Source of the DNA: Bacillota bacterium
Lineage (GTDB): Bacteria; Bacillota; Clostridia; Lachnospirales; Bianqueaceae
Assembly (NCBI GenBank): GCA_017442735.1
Contig: JAFRZE010000029.1
Location: 36,265-100,264, forward strand
DNA length: 64,000 nucleotides
Reading direction: 5' to 3'
Of this stretch, positions 44,994-56,096 are shown one piece after another. The notes beneath the pieces were generated by a model. That model did not search any database. It was not told the origin of the DNA and was given only the letters and a program-made list of their open reading frames with translations. Each line of letters begins with the position of its first letter. Within the stretch, counting starts at the first letter, position 1. The position numbers and the translations under genes were made by a program.

Positions 44994-45479
44994 ATGGAGA
45001 TCGAGAAAAAATACCTGGTCAGAGAATTGCCGGAAGACCTTTCACGTTTTCCGTCCCGAAAACTTACCCAGAGTTATATCAGCCGGAGTCCCGTGATCCG
45101 TCTTCGGAAGATCGAAACGGAAACGAGCGAAGGCACAGCGGAATCCTATGTTCTGACCGTCAAGGGCGACGGACTCAGCGTCCGTGAAGAATATGAGATG
45201 CCGCTTCGAAAGGAGCAGTACGAGTCCCTCCGGAAAAAGGAGGAAGGACGGGTGCTGATCAAAAGAAGATATCTGATCCCACTGACGGATGATCAGGGGA
45301 TCAGGCGGACAGCGGAACTGGATATCTTCGAGGGAGACTTCGAAGGATTAAGGCTCGTGGAAGTGGAGTTTCCTTCCGAAGAAGAAATGGCAGCTTTTAA
45401 AGCGCCGGACTGGTTCGGCGAGGATGTTTCCGATTCCGCCGCCTATCACAACAGTACGTTATCCGGAATAGACAGATAA
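44994..45479 (+). CDS. CYTH domain protein (inorganic triphosphatase/adenylate cyclase-like)
   Basis: 161 aa from ATG 44994, preceded by AAGGGGGAAAAGG. The N-terminal EIEKKYLV is the CYTH ExExK signature. Alternating basic and acidic strands (IRLRKIE; YVLTVKGDG; LIKRRYLIP; ELDIFEGDFEGLRLVEVEF) form the triphosphate tunnel. Relatives hydrolyse triphosphates or act as class IV cyclases. The substrate is not assigned. Confidence 0.87.
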   Translation: MEIEKKYLVRELPEDLSRFPSRKLTQSYISRSPVIRLRKIETETSEGTAESYVLTVKGDGLSVREEYEMPLRKEQYESLRKKEEGRVLIKRRYLIPLTDDQGIRRTAELDIFEGDFEGLRLVEVEFPSEEEMAAFKAPDWFGEDVSDSAAYHNSTLSGIDR

Positions 45480-45493
45480 GGTGAGGACCATTC

Positions 45494-47215
45494 ATGGAAA
45501 ACTATGAACTGGAAAGGATGGCGCTTTACTATAAGGCGCTGGACTGTTACAAACGCAAAGATCCCGAATCCCATGACGAAGGATTCCTTTTCCTTCAGGA
45601 AGCCGCCGAAAAGGGAAGCAGCGACGCGATGAAACTGATCGGTGTTCTGAAGATGAGCGGTCAGTATGACCCGTATCCGAAGAAGGATCTTTCCTCTGCC
45701 GTGGAGTGGTACAAAAAAGCCGCCGAAGCCGGCGACGAAGAGGCCATGTACTGGCTGAGCCAGTGCTACGAGATGGGGATGGGCATCAAAGCTTCCAAAC
45801 GGGAAGCGAAGAAGTGGCGCAAAGAGGCGATCGCGCATGGTTTTGAAGTGGATGAACCGGAACCGGAAGAACAGGCCAAACCTGCGCAGCAGCCAAACCA
45901 GCCTGCACAGCAGAACCGGCCTGCTCCACAACCGGTAAAGTCGGTTCCCGCCAGACCTGCCGAACAGCCTCAGGCATCACGGCCAGTCACACAGGCTCAG
46001 CCGGTGCAGCCGAGCGTTCAGCCTGCTCCGCAGCCGGCACCTGAAGCAGTTCAGCCGGCAGAGCCGGTCCCGGAAAAACCGAAGGAAGAAGAAAAGCCGT
46101 TGGAACCGCTTTCTGAGCGGGCGGTCGACGTCAAATCGATCCTCACCGGCAAAGGAAGAGAGGCCGCCGGAGGAGGGCTTTCCAGGGAAGATGAAGCGCA
46201 GAACGCGGCAGCCAGAGTGGCTGTATTTCAGAATGTCGCGATGCCGGCGGTCATCGATTTTGCCGCTGACGCGAGAGAAGCGGACCGTCGTGATGATGAA
46301 GATACGCACCTTTTCTCTGATTCCTATCAGCGCTCCTCGCTTTTCAGGGGAATCGGTACAGGACTGATCATCAGCGCCATTCTGGCGGGGATCGTTTATC
46401 TGGTCATCCATTCCTTGATCGACACGCAGCAGGCGATCGCGCTCTTTTTGGGCGCGACGGGCGTCGTCTTATTGATCGGCGTGGCCTTAGGCGCGGTTTG
46501 GGGCATCAAACGGGCCGGCGCGCGTTACCAGAAGGAAGATACCTATCGGAAGACAGCCTTCTATCAGTGCTTCCGCGCGAACCTTTCTTCCATGAACGAG
46601 CAGCAGTCCTGGTGCTATAAGATCTATAAAAGCATGGAGAAGAACTATCTTCCCGTCAGCAACCGGAAAGTGCCGGACCTGACACGTGTCAGGGAATACC
46701 GCGGCGCCATGTATCCGGGATGGGTCTTCGGGACCGGTACGGACGATAACCGTCCGGAGTTCGTTTTCCTGACAGATCGCGCGATCTATGTGGTTTGTAC
46801 CAGGTATCTGAAGGGCAAGCTGACAGGAACCTATAAGGATCTGGACTGGATGCTGGAAGTTCCGGAAGACCGGGAAGGCCTGGTCAAAGTAGAAAACCTT
46901 GTGATCCGGAACGAGCTTCAGACAGAGAGGCTGAAAACGGAACTTTCCCGTGTTTCAAAAATCCCGATCGGGGATATTCCGTTTTACAATATTGTATTTC
47001 TTAACGATGATGTGGATATTTCAGGGCTGAGGATCATCGGTGGGACCGATAAGACCATGCTGGTGCAGGGCCCTTATGATAAACTGAGGATCGCGATCGG
47101 CGGCAAGGAAAGTACGATCCATACGCACGGTGTGCGTCTGGATGTCGTGATCGACGCGTTCGGGACGCTGGGCGCCGAATGGCTGCACAGGGAACTGGCG
47201 ATGAACCCCAGGTAA
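45494..47215 (+). CDS. Sel1-repeat membrane protein with Pro/Gln linker
   Basis: 573 aa. The N-terminal Sel1/TPR-like repeats (about residues 25-125) have the GSSDAMKLIG and GDEEAMYWLSQCYEMG units. A Pro/Gln/Ala-rich linker spans about 130-205. Two TM helices lie near 280-300 and 310-335. A C-terminal mixed alpha/beta domain of about 230 residues follows (FVFLTDRAIYVVCTRYLKGKL) and is not recognised. It is probably a membrane-tethered scaffold or sensor. Confidence 0.75.
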   Translation: MENYELERMALYYKALDCYKRKDPESHDEGFLFLQEAAEKGSSDAMKLIGVLKMSGQYDPYPKKDLSSAVEWYKKAAEAGDEEAMYWLSQCYEMGMGIKASKREAKKWRKEAIAHGFEVDEPEPEEQAKPAQQPNQPAQQNRPAPQPVKSVPARPAEQPQASRPVTQAQPVQPSVQPAPQPAPEAVQPAEPVPEKPKEEEKPLEPLSERAVDVKSILTGKGREAAGGGLSREDEAQNAAARVAVFQNVAMPAVIDFAADAREADRRDDEDTHLFSDSYQRSSLFRGIGTGLIISAILAGIVYLVIHSLIDTQQAIALFLGATGVVLLIGVALGAVWGIKRAGARYQKEDTYRKTAFYQCFRANLSSMNEQQSWCYKIYKSMEKNYLPVSNRKVPDLTRVREYRGAMYPGWVFGTGTDDNRPEFVFLTDRAIYVVCTRYLKGKLTGTYKDLDWMLEVPEDREGLVKVENLVIRNELQTERLKTELSRVSKIPIGDIPFYNIVFLNDDVDISGLRIIGGTDKTMLVQGPYDKLRIAIGGKESTIHTHGVRLDVVIDAFGTLGAEWLHRELAMNPR

Positions 47216-47238
47216 TACAGTAAAGGAGACAGAAAAAG

Positions 47239-49824
47239 TTGGGCATATTAGAAAAACTGTTCGGCAAAACTTCCGATAAGGAGATCCGCCGGATCGAACC
47301 GATCGTAAACAAGGTCATGGGACTGGAGTCCGCCATGGCGGCACTGTCCGATGAAGACCTTACACATAAGACCGTAGAGTTCAAAGAGAGACTGGCCAAG
47401 GGAGAGACACTGGATGATATTCTTCCGGAGGCTTTCGCTGTTGTCAGAGAAGCCGCCTGGAGAACGCTGCAGATGAAACCCTTCCGGGTACAGGTGATCG
47501 GCGGTATCATCCTGCATCAGGGCCGTATCGCTGAGATGAGGACCGGTGAAGGTAAAACGCTGGTCGCGACGCTTCCGGTCTATCTGAACGCGCTGGAAGG
47601 CAAAGGTGTGCACGTGGTCACCGTCAACGATTACCTGGCCAACCGTGACGCCGAGTGGATGGGACAGGTCTACCGGTTCCTGGGACTGACCGTCGGGTGT
47701 ATCCTGAACGGACTGACGAACGATGAACGCCGCGCGGCCTATGCCTGCGACATCACCTACGGAACCAACAATGAATTCGGTTTCGACTATCTTCGTGACA
47801 ACATGGTGGTCTACGAGAAACAGCTCGTACAGCGGGATCTGCACTACGCGCTGATCGACGAGTGCGACTCGGTCCTGATCGATGAAGCGAGAACCCCTCT
47901 GATCATTTCCGGTTCTTCCGGAAAATCCACCAGCCTTTATCAGCAGGCGGACCTTTTAGCCTCTCAGCTGAAGAAAGGCCGTGTGATCGGCGATACCAGT
48001 AAGATGGCGGAGCTGATGAACGAAGAGATCATCGAGGAAGGCGATTTCATCGTCGATGAGAAGGCCAAGTCCTGTACACTGACCCAGCAGGGCGTCGCGA
48101 GGGCGGAGCAGTTCTTCCATATTCCGAACCTTTCCGATCCGGAAAATGCCGAGATCGTCCATCACATCAATATCGCCCTGAAGGCGAACTATTTGATGTT
48201 CAAGGATCGTGACTACGTGGTAAAAGATGGACAGATCATCATCGTCGATGAGTTCACGGGACGTATGATGCCCGGCCGTCGCTATTCAGACGGTCTGCAT
48301 CAGGCGATCGAAGCGAAGGAAAAGGTGGAAGTCAAGCGTGAATCCAAGACACTGGCTACCATCACGTTCCAGAACTTCTTCAACAAATACAAGAAGAAAG
48401 CCGGTATGACCGGTACCGCGAAGACAGAAGAACTCGAGTTTGAAGAGATCTACGGGATGGACGTTGTGGAGATCCCAACGAACAAACCTGTCGTCCGTAA
48501 GGATATGCCGGATGTCGTCTATCGCACCCAGAAAGAAAAATTCCGCGCGGTCGTGCGCGATATCATTGAGACCCATTCGACCGGGCAGCCGGTGCTGGTC
48601 GGTACCATCAGTATCGAGACATCGGAACTGGTCAGCAAGATGCTGAAGAGAGAAGGGATCGCGCATAACGTCCTGAACGCGAAGTTCCATGAGCGTGAAG
48701 CACAGATCGTCGCCGAAGCCGGTCAGGCCGGCGCCGTGACCATCGCCACAAACATGGCCGGCCGTGGTACCGATATCAAGCTGGGCGAAGGCGTTCCTGC
48801 CCTCGGAGGTTTGAAGATCATCGGTACCGAGCGGCATGAGGCCCGCCGTATCGATAATCAGCTGCGTGGTCGTGCCGGACGTCAGGGAGATCCGGGTGCT
48901 TCCCGTTTCTATGTCTCCATGGAAGATGATCTGATGCGTATCTTCGGCGGAGAGCGGATGCAGAAAGTCCTGGAGACTTTCCGGATCCCGGAGGATCAGC
49001 CCATTGAGGATAAAATGTTCTCCGGCGCCATCGAGCGCGCGCAGAAACGAGTGGAGGAAAACAACTTCGGTATCCGTCGCCGTCTGCTGGAATACGATCA
49101 GGTCATGAACGAGCAGCGTGAAACGATCTACGCCGAACGCCGCCGCGTGCTGAAAGGTGAGAACCTGAAGGAAGACCTGCTTCGTCAGATGGATGGCGTG
49201 ATCGCCGCGGAAGTGAACAACGTGACTGCCGGCACCAAGTATCCGGAAGAGTGGAACATGGCGGACCTCAATACTGAGATCCGGCGCGTGATCCCGTTCC
49301 CGGAGGAGATCTCGGTCGCGGATGAGCTCGAGACCATTACTCCCGAGAAACTCACGGAACGGCTGCAGGAAGAAGCGAGAGAACTGTACGAGGCGAAGGA
49401 GCAGGAGATCGAACCGGAGCGCATGCGTGAGGTCGAACGGATGATCCTCCTGCGCAGCGTGGATACGCTTTGGACCGACCATCTGGATATCATGGACCAG
49501 ATGCGTCAGGGCATCAGTCTGCAGGCATTCGCGCAGAAGAACCCGCTGGATGAGTACCGGCTGCTGGGCTTCGATATGTTCGAGGAGCTGAATGAGGATA
49601 TCATCCGGACGACGCTCCACGGCCTGTTCACGGTCCACCTGGTCGAGAAGGAAGAGGTCGAGCGTAAGGAAGTCGGAAAGAATATTTCAACGAACCGCGG
49701 CGGTGAAGGCACCCAGGTAAAGAAACCGGTGAAGCGGTCTGAGAAGAAGATCGGCCGCAACGATCCGTGTCCCTGCGGCAGCGGCAAGAAATATAAAAAC
49801 TGTCACGGACGATTCGAGAATTAA
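47239..49824 (+). CDS. secA: Preprotein translocase ATPase SecA
   Basis: 861 aa. The start is TTG 47239: an in-frame stop lies at 47221 and the next ATG would remove the conserved N-terminus. AAAGGAGACAGAAAAAG precedes it. Walker A is MRTGEGKTL near residue 100, Walker B is [17 protein letters not shown] near 208, and the C-terminal zinc tail ([16 protein letters not shown]) binds SecB or phospholipid. It drives secretion through SecYEG. Confidence 0.97.
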   Translation: MGILEKLFGKTSDKEIRRIEPIVNKVMGLESAMAALSDEDLTHKTVEFKERLAKGETLDDILPEAFAVVREAAWRTLQMKPFRVQVIGGIILHQGRIAEMRTGEGKTLVATLPVYLNALEGKGVHVVTVNDYLANRDAEWMGQVYRFLGLTVGCILNGLTNDERRAAYACDITYGTNNEFGFDYLRDNMVVYEKQLVQRDLHYALIDECDSVLIDEARTPLIISGSSGKSTSLYQQADLLASQLKKGRVIGDTSKMAELMNEEIIEEGDFIVDEKAKSCTLTQQGVARAEQFFHIPNLSDPENAEIVHHINIALKANYLMFKDRDYVVKDGQIIIVDEFTGRMMPGRRYSDGLHQAIEAKEKVEVKRESKTLATITFQNFFNKYKKKAGMTGTAKTEELEFEEIYGMDVVEIPTNKPVVRKDMPDVVYRTQKEKFRAVVRDIIETHSTGQPVLVGTISIETSELVSKMLKREGIAHNVLNAKFHEREAQIVAEAGQAGAVTIATNMAGRGTDIKLGEGVPALGGLKIIGTERHEARRIDNQLRGRAGRQGDPGASRFYVSMEDDLMRIFGGERMQKVLETFRIPEDQPIEDKMFSGAIERAQKRVEENNFGIRRRLLEYDQVMNEQRETIYAERRRVLKGENLKEDLLRQMDGVIAAEVNNVTAGTKYPEEWNMADLNTEIRRVIPFPEEISVADELETITPEKLTERLQEEARELYEAKEQEIEPERMREVERMILLRSVDTLWTDHLDIMDQMRQGISLQAFAQKNPLDEYRLLGFDMFEELNEDIIRTTLHGLFTVHLVEKEEVERKEVGKNISTNRGGEGTQVKKPVKRSEKKIGRNDPCPCGSGKKYKNCHGRFEN

Positions 49825-49841
49825 AGGATATACATTTAATC

Positions 49842-50948
49842 ATGCTGGAATTTGATAATTTGAAGCTGGAGATGGAGAAATACCGGCCGCAGCTAAACGA
49901 GCTGGCGGAGGCGCTCCATCTGGACAGACTGAAGCTCCGGGTAGAGGAGCTGGAACACAAACAGATGGAACCCGGTTTCTGGGACGATCCTGAGAAGAGT
50001 TCGAAGATCGTGCAGGAAGCAGGTTCCGTCAAACGCCGGCTGGATGAATTCGACAGTCTGAAACAGGCGTTCGAAGATGCCGAAGCACTGATCGAGATGG
50101 GTCAGGAGGAAGAGGATGTTTCCCTGGCGGAAGAAGCGGAAGAAGAGATCAGATCCTTCAAAGAGCAGTATGAAAAACTGCGTCTGACGACTCTTTTAAC
50201 CGGTGAGTTCGATGCCAAGAACGCGATCCTGACCCTGCACGCTGGCGCGGGCGGAACAGAGGCCTGTGACTGGACAGCCATGCTGTACCGCATGTATACC
50301 CGCTGGGCAGAAAAACACGGATATACGATCGAGCTTCTGGACTATCAGGAAGGCGATGAGGCCGGCATCAAGGGCGTGACCATCCAGATCAACGGCGAGA
50401 ACGCTTATGGATATCTGCGCTCGGAGAAGGGCGTTCACCGTCTGGTCCGCATCTCGCCTTTTGACGCGGCGGGCCGCCGCCATACCTCGTTCAGCTCCTG
50501 TGATCTGATGCCGGAACTGGATGAAGATGTGGAAGTGGATCTGAACATGGATGATCTGAGGATCGACGTGTTCCGTTCCAGCGGTGCCGGCGGACAGAAA
50601 GTCAACAAGACTTCCTCCGCGATCCGTATCACGCATATCCCCACGGGTATCGTCGTGCAGTGTCAGAACGAGCGCTCCCAGTATCAGAACAAGGATAAGG
50701 CGATGCAGATGATCAAGGCCAAACTGTATCAGCTGGAAAAAGAAAAACAGGCCGGCCGCCTTTCTGACATTCGCGGAGAGGTCATGGAAAACGCCTTCGG
50801 ATCGCAGATCCGGTCTTATGTTTTCCATCCCTACACAATGGTCAAGGACCTGCGCACGCAGGAAGAGACCGGCAACATCCAGGCTGTCATGGACGGAGAA
50901 CTGGATAACTTTATGAACGCGTACCTGGCCTGGTCCGCGAATCAGTAA
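49842..50948 (+). CDS. prfB: Peptide chain release factor 2
   Basis: 368 aa in one uninterrupted frame. The tripeptide SPF that reads UGA/UAA is in VRISPFDA near residue 204, and the catalytic GGQ is in GAGGQKVNK near 248. The codon-25 region shows no in-frame stop and no CTTTGA slip site, so the autoregulatory +1 frameshift found in many bacteria is absent. It is 17 nt downstream of secA and probably cotranscribed. Confidence 0.96.
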   Translation: MLEFDNLKLEMEKYRPQLNELAEALHLDRLKLRVEELEHKQMEPGFWDDPEKSSKIVQEAGSVKRRLDEFDSLKQAFEDAEALIEMGQEEEDVSLAEEAEEEIRSFKEQYEKLRLTTLLTGEFDAKNAILTLHAGAGGTEACDWTAMLYRMYTRWAEKHGYTIELLDYQEGDEAGIKGVTIQINGENAYGYLRSEKGVHRLVRISPFDAAGRRHTSFSSCDLMPELDEDVEVDLNMDDLRIDVFRSSGAGGQKVNKTSSAIRITHIPTGIVVQCQNERSQYQNKDKAMQMIKAKLYQLEKEKQAGRLSDIRGEVMENAFGSQIRSYVFHPYTMVKDLRTQEETGNIQAVMDGELDNFMNAYLAWSANQ

Positions 50949-50952
50949 TCAC

Positions 50953-52404
50953 ATGATGAAAAAGTTGTTTACGAGAGCTGCCGCTGTGATCCTCATAGCG
51001 GCACTCCTTATCAGTCTGACGGGATGCGGTGTAACGGTCCGCATCTACGGTAAGGCGCTGGACGCGCTTTCAGATATCGATCTTTCCTACGGACGGCTGT
51101 ATCTGGCGGATGTCATGGACGCCCTTCGGAATGATGACCTCGATAAAGTCAATGAGATGGGCTATCACGCGGGACTGGATGACGCGGAGACGTTTGAAGG
51201 ACTCTTTGATCAGTGGCATGCGCTTTCTCCCGTTTACGGACAGCCGGAAAGCATTTTCCTCTCCGAAGGCTATCAGTACGGAAACGAAAAAGCCTATATC
51301 GGCGAGATGGAGATGGAAAACGGCGGCACGCTGATGCTGGCGCTGCTTTTTACATCGAACGATGAACTGGCCCTGGCGGATCTGTATGAAACAGAAAAAG
51401 GCTACTGGAGCCGGGAAGAAGTACCGGACGGTGTGGTCGAGGAAGAGATCATCCTGGGCGAAGGGACCGATCATCCGCTGGCCGCGAAAATCACCTATCC
51501 GGCCAATGCTTCCGCGTCTTCTATGCTTCCGGCCATTGTCCTGGTCGGCGGTGACGGCGGCAACAACATGGATATGAAGTCCGGTTCGGTACGGCCTTAT
51601 CAGGATCTCGCGTGGGATCTGGCCGCGAAAGGGATCGTCACGATCCGTTTTGATAAGCGTACCTATACCTACTCGGACGAGGAATCGGCGGAAGCAGCTC
51701 CCAAAGAAGTCTTTACCGTCGACTGGGAATACGCGGAAGATACGATCTACGCGTACAAGGCGCTTTTGGAGAAAGCCTTCGTGGATGAGTCGAGGATCTA
51801 TTATCTGGGTCATTCTCAGGGAGGCGTGGTAGGCTCCAGGATACAGGAAAAGATGAAGGAAGAGAGTCTTCGTGGCTTTGCCGGATTCATTCTGGTATCC
51901 ACTTCGCCCAGACCCTGGTATGATGTGATCTATGATCAGTATATCCGTTACGGACTGATCGACCGGCAGAGCGACGAGATCTATTATCTGGTCCAGAAGA
52001 TCGAAATGGAACGGGAGTATGTGAAGGAAGGCGATTATCTCAAGGTCAGTGAAGAGAAGCTGACCCAGGAATTTGCCTTGACAAGACCCGCCGCCTTCTG
52101 GAAAGATTATTTTTCTTACGACTATGTGGAAGGATACCGGAAATTGGCGGAAAGCGGTACGCCGATCCTGATCCTCCAGGGCGGCGCGGATTATCAGATC
52201 ACTGTAGAGGATGATTTTTCCGTTTGGGAAGAAACGGTTGCCTCCTGGAATGCTGCCAATGTGACACTAAAAGTATTTGACGATCTGAATCACCTGCTGA
52301 CACCGTCGCAGGGGATCTTCGCCGGTCATTATAAAGAATATGAACGCCCCGGCCGGGTCCCGGAAGATGTGATCGATGAGATCGTAAGCTGGATCCATCC
52401 GTAA
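50953..52404 (+). CDS. Alpha/beta hydrolase lipoprotein
   Basis: 483 aa. The signal peptide ends in ISLTGC with Cys25. An N-terminal DUF3887-like region (about 40-150) precedes an alpha/beta hydrolase domain. The nucleophile is in LGHSQGGVVG near residue 288, with later candidates for the acid and His (GGADYQIT; FDDLNHLL near 443). It probably hydrolyses an ester or acyl substrate outside the membrane. The ribosome site is weak and it begins 4 nt after prfB, so translation may depend on coupling. Confidence 0.85.
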   Translation: MMKKLFTRAAAVILIAALLISLTGCGVTVRIYGKALDALSDIDLSYGRLYLADVMDALRNDDLDKVNEMGYHAGLDDAETFEGLFDQWHALSPVYGQPESIFLSEGYQYGNEKAYIGEMEMENGGTLMLALLFTSNDELALADLYETEKGYWSREEVPDGVVEEEIILGEGTDHPLAAKITYPANASASSMLPAIVLVGGDGGNNMDMKSGSVRPYQDLAWDLAAKGIVTIRFDKRTYTYSDEESAEAAPKEVFTVDWEYAEDTIYAYKALLEKAFVDESRIYYLGHSQGGVVGSRIQEKMKEESLRGFAGFILVSTSPRPWYDVIYDQYIRYGLIDRQSDEIYYLVQKIEMEREYVKEGDYLKVSEEKLTQEFALTRPAAFWKDYFSYDYVEGYRKLAESGTPILILQGGADYQITVEDDFSVWEETVASWNAANVTLKVFDDLNHLLTPSQGIFAGHYKEYERPGRVPEDVIDEIVSWIHP

Positions 52405-52424
52405 AGAAGAGAAAGGAGGGCCCC

Positions 52425-55400
52425 ATGCCCGAAGAAACAGTACAGACGGCTGAGAAGATTCCCTTTGTACATCTGCACGTGCATACCGAGTATTCCCTGC
52501 TCGATGGCTCCTCCAAGATCAGTGAGATCGCGCACCGGGCCAAGGAATTGGGCATGGACGCGCTCGCCATCACGGATCACGGCGTCATGTACGGGGCGAT
52601 CGATTTCTACAAGGCCTGTCAGAAAGAAGGCATCAAACCGATCATCGGCTGCGAAGTCTATGTGGCAGGCGGGTCGCGTTTTGAGCGAGAGGAAAAGAAC
52701 GGGGCCCGGTATGATCATCTGGTCCTGCTGGCGGAAAACAACACCGGTTACGAAAACCTGATGCGTCTGGTCTCTCTTGGATTCATCGAAGGTTTCTATT
52801 ATCGGCCCCGAATCGATTTTGAACTGCTTGAAAAGTACCATGAAGGACTGATCGCGACCAGCGCCTGTCTGGCCGGTGTCGTGGCACGGCCTCTTCTGAC
52901 CCAGTCCTATGAGAAGGCGAAAGAAGTAGCGATCCGTTACAAAGAACTGTTCGGACCCGATCATTTCTATCTGGAACTGCAGGAACATGAAAGCTCCGAG
53001 CAGACGATCCTGAACCAGGCGCTGCTCCGCATGTCGAAGGAGCTTAGCCTTCCGCTGATCGCGACCAATGATGTCCATTATATCTACAAGGAAGACCGGG
53101 AAGCACACGATATCCTGCTGTGTATCCAGACCGGGAAGAAGCTGGCGGATTCCGATCGTCTCCGCTACGAAGGTGAATATTATCTGAAGAGCCCGGAGGA
53201 GATGGCGGCGCTGTTTCCATACGCGCCGGAAGCCCTTGCCAACACGGTAAAGATCGCCGACATGTGCCATGTCGAGATCAAATTCCATGAGAGAAAACTC
53301 CCGGCTTATGACGTGCCGGCGGGGATGAGCGCATCGCAGATGCTGCGCTCACTTTGCTACAAAGGTCTGAAGGAACGTTATGCGGACTGCGACCCGGAAA
53401 GAACCGGGTTCGTTCCGGCGAAGGCGCGCTTTGCCTGGCAGGATCTGGTGAACCGGCTGGAGTATGAGATCGGCGTCATCGAAGGAATGGGCTTTGTGGA
53501 TTATTTCCTGATCGTCTGGGATTTCATCAACTATGCCCGCGAGAATGAGATCAAGGTAGGTCCCGGCCGAGGTTCGGCCGTCGGTTCGCTGGTTTCCTAT
53601 ACACTCTATATCACCTCGGTGGAGCCGCTTCGTTATAACCTGCTTTTTGAGCGGCTGCTGAATCCGGAACGAGTTTCCATGCCGGATATCGATACTGACT
53701 TCTGTTATCGCAGACGTCAGGAAGTCATCGACTATGTGACCCGGAAATACGGCGCGGATAAGGTCGCGCAGATCGTTACCTTTGGAACGATGGCGGCCAG
53801 GCTGGTCATCCGGGACGTCGGACGTGTCATGGACCTTCCCTACGGGGATGTGGACAAGATCGCCAAGATGATCCCGAATGAGCTGAAGATGACCATCGAT
53901 AAGGCGCTGGAGAGGAACCCGGAGCTCAAAGAGGTCTATGACGGCAATGAGCAGATCCGTAAACTGATCGATATGGCCATGCGTCTGGAAGGCCTGCCGA
54001 GGCATACTTCTACACACGCGGCCGGCGTTCTGATCACGGGAGATGAGACGATGAAGTTCGTCCCGCTCTGCACCAACGACGGCAACGTGGTCACCGAGTA
54101 TACCATGAACACGCTCGAGGAACTCGGGCTTCTGAAAATGGACTTCCTGGGCCTCCGGACCCTGACCGTGATCCAGGATGCGATCGATAATATCTATCAG
54201 ACAGAGGGCATCCGCCTGGATATGGATAACATTTCCATGGATGATCCGGAAGTATATCAGATGATCAGCGCCGGAAAGACTGACGGCGTCTTCCAGCTGG
54301 AAAGTGCCGGCATGACCCAGTTCATGCGTGAACTTCGTCCGGAAAACATGGAGGATATCATCGCCGGCATCTCCCTGTACCGTCCGGGCCCGATGGACTT
54401 TATTCCGAAGTATCTGAAAGGCAAAAAGGATCCCGACCATATCGAGTACAAGACGCCGCTGCTGGAGCCTATCCTGAATACCACCTACGGATGTATGGTC
54501 TATCAGGAACAGGTCATGCAGATCGTGCGGGATCTGGCAGGCTATACCATGGGACGTTCGGATCTGGTGCGCCGTGCCATGTCCAAGAAGAAAGCGGATG
54601 TCATGGCCGCCGAGCGGCATAACTTCGTCTACGGCAATCCGGAAGAGAATGTGGCCGGTTGTGTTTCCAAAGGGATCAGCCCGGATGTGGCGGAATCGAT
54701 CTTTGATGAAATGACGGACTTCGCGTCTTATGCTTTCAACAAATCTCACGCGGCGGCCTATGCGGTGGTCGCTTATCAGACAGCGTATCTACGATGTCAT
54801 TATCCGGTCGAATTCATGGCTTCCATGATGACCTCCGTCATGGAACATTCCTCGAAGGTCATCGGGTATATCCAGGGACTGAAAGCGCTGGGGATCCAGC
54901 TGCTGCCGCCGGATATCAATGAAGGCTATTCAGGGTATTCGGTCACCGTCGTGAAGGAGATCAAGGACGGAAAAGAAGTCAGAGTCAAGAAGATCCGCTA
55001 TGGTCTTTCCTCCATCAAGAACGTCGGCAAGAGCCTGATCGACCGGATGGTCGAGGAAAGAGAAGAGAACGGTCCGTTCCTGAGTATGACGGATTTCTGC
55101 CGCCGGATGGGTGAAAAAGATCTGAATAAGCGGGCACTGGAAAGCCTGATCAAAGCCGGCGCCTTCGACTCGCTGGGCGGCGGAATGGGCAAACGTTCTG
55201 CCTTCATGCAGGCTTATCCCGGCATCATGGCAGCCGCCGCGGAATGGCGGAAAAACAAGATGAGCGGACAGATGGATCTGTTTGGTCTTCCCACCGAGGA
55301 AGGCGAGGAAGAGGCCATGGAACAGGATCCGCTGCTGGACGCGCCGGAATTTGAAGACGTGATCCGGCTGGCCTTTGAGAAGGAAGTCATGGGCATCTAC

Positions 55401-56009
55401 CTGACCGGTCATCCGCTGGATCGGAATGAAGCGCTCTGGCGCAGAAACATCACCAATCTTTCCTCCGACTTTACCTATGATGAAGCCGCGGATGAGGCGG
55501 AGGACGGATCCGGCTCTCAAGCGGTCCTGATCGACGGTCAGGAAGTCGTGATCGGCGGTCTGGTCACCGGCCGGACGATCAAGGTGACGAAAAACAACAA
55601 ACTGATGGCGTTTCTGACGGTGGAGGATCTGTACGGATCCGTGGAAGTGCTGGTTTTCCCGAACACTTATGAACGATATAAAGACCTGACGGTGGAGGAT
55701 TCAAAAATCTTTGTGAGGGGACGTGTTTCCGCTGAGGAAGAGGCTGACAGCAAACTGATCGCATCCGTGATCATCCGGATGGAAGACTTAAGACCACTGT
55801 GGCTTCGTCTGCCTGATCAGGCGGCATGGCAGAGATGGAAGGATGAGATCTGTCACATCCTGGAAGAGGATCCGGGAGAAAAAGAAGTACGGATCTATCT
55901 GACGGAAGGCAAGGTAAGGCTAAAAGCGCCGGATCGGTATAAAACGGCCGCTTCTCCCGAGACGCTGGCCGCGCTTCAGAACATGTTGGGAGCCGGAAAT
56001 GTCGGGTAA
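52425..56009 (+). CDS. dnaE: DNA polymerase III alpha subunit
   Basis: 1194 aa, the DnaE rather than PolC type. The N-terminal PHP domain (HLHVHTEYSLLDG) spans about residues 10-280. The catalytic aspartates are in MPDIDTDF near 423, with the GPGRGSAVGS motif near 377 and KTDGVFQLES near 620. A helix-hairpin-helix region and a late OB-fold (VVIGGLVTGR near 1040) follow. GAAAGGAGGGCCCC precedes the ATG. Confidence 0.97.
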   Translation: MPEETVQTAEKIPFVHLHVHTEYSLLDGSSKISEIAHRAKELGMDALAITDHGVMYGAIDFYKACQKEGIKPIIGCEVYVAGGSRFEREEKNGARYDHLVLLAENNTGYENLMRLVSLGFIEGFYYRPRIDFELLEKYHEGLIATSACLAGVVARPLLTQSYEKAKEVAIRYKELFGPDHFYLELQEHESSEQTILNQALLRMSKELSLPLIATNDVHYIYKEDREAHDILLCIQTGKKLADSDRLRYEGEYYLKSPEEMAALFPYAPEALANTVKIADMCHVEIKFHERKLPAYDVPAGMSASQMLRSLCYKGLKERYADCDPERTGFVPAKARFAWQDLVNRLEYEIGVIEGMGFVDYFLIVWDFINYARENEIKVGPGRGSAVGSLVSYTLYITSVEPLRYNLLFERLLNPERVSMPDIDTDFCYRRRQEVIDYVTRKYGADKVAQIVTFGTMAARLVIRDVGRVMDLPYGDVDKIAKMIPNELKMTIDKALERNPELKEVYDGNEQIRKLIDMAMRLEGLPRHTSTHAAGVLITGDETMKFVPLCTNDGNVVTEYTMNTLEELGLLKMDFLGLRTLTVIQDAIDNIYQTEGIRLDMDNISMDDPEVYQMISAGKTDGVFQLESAGMTQFMRELRPENMEDIIAGISLYRPGPMDFIPKYLKGKKDPDHIEYKTPLLEPILNTTYGCMVYQEQVMQIVRDLAGYTMGRSDLVRRAMSKKKADVMAAERHNFVYGNPEENVAGCVSKGISPDVAESIFDEMTDFASYAFNKSHAAAYAVVAYQTAYLRCHYPVEFMASMMTSVMEHSSKVIGYIQGLKALGIQLLPPDINEGYSGYSVTVVKEIKDGKEVRVKKIRYGLSSIKNVGKSLIDRMVEEREENGPFLSMTDFCRRMGEKDLNKRALESLIKAGAFDSLGGGMGKRSAFMQAYPGIMAAAAEWRKNKMSGQMDLFGLPTEEGEEEAMEQDPLLDAPEFEDVIRLAFEKEVMGIYLTGHPLDRNEALWRRNITNLSSDFTYDEAADEAEDGSGSQAVLIDGQEVVIGGLVTGRTIKVTKNNKLMAFLTVEDLYGSVEVLVFPNTYERYKDLTVEDSKIFVRGRVSAEEEADSKLIASVIIRMEDLRPLWLRLPDQAAWQRWKDEICHILEEDPGEKEVRIYLTEGKVRLKAPDRYKTAASPETLAALQNMLGAGNVG

Positions 56010-56016
56010 TTCTTTC

Positions 56017-56045
56017 TTGCGTTTTGCCTGGTTTTACTGTAAAAT
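56017..56045 (+). promoter_or_regulatory. pfkA promoter
   Basis: TTGCGT and TAAAAT are separated by 17 nt, about 50 nt before pfkA. Confidence 0.7.
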
Positions 56046-56096
56046 ACAAGTATCTATGATTGCTTTTTCTAAATTTTCTGAAAGAGGGATAAAGTA

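Noticed and set aside
48286..49638. Long minus-strand open frame inside secA
   Set aside because: Antisense shadow; secA is intact and conserved throughout.
49842..49930. Programmed frameshift site in prfB
   Set aside because: The early coding region is continuous, with no in-frame stop and no CTTTGA slip sequence.
53349..54749. Long minus-strand open frame inside dnaE
   Set aside because: Antisense shadow of the polymerase catalytic core.
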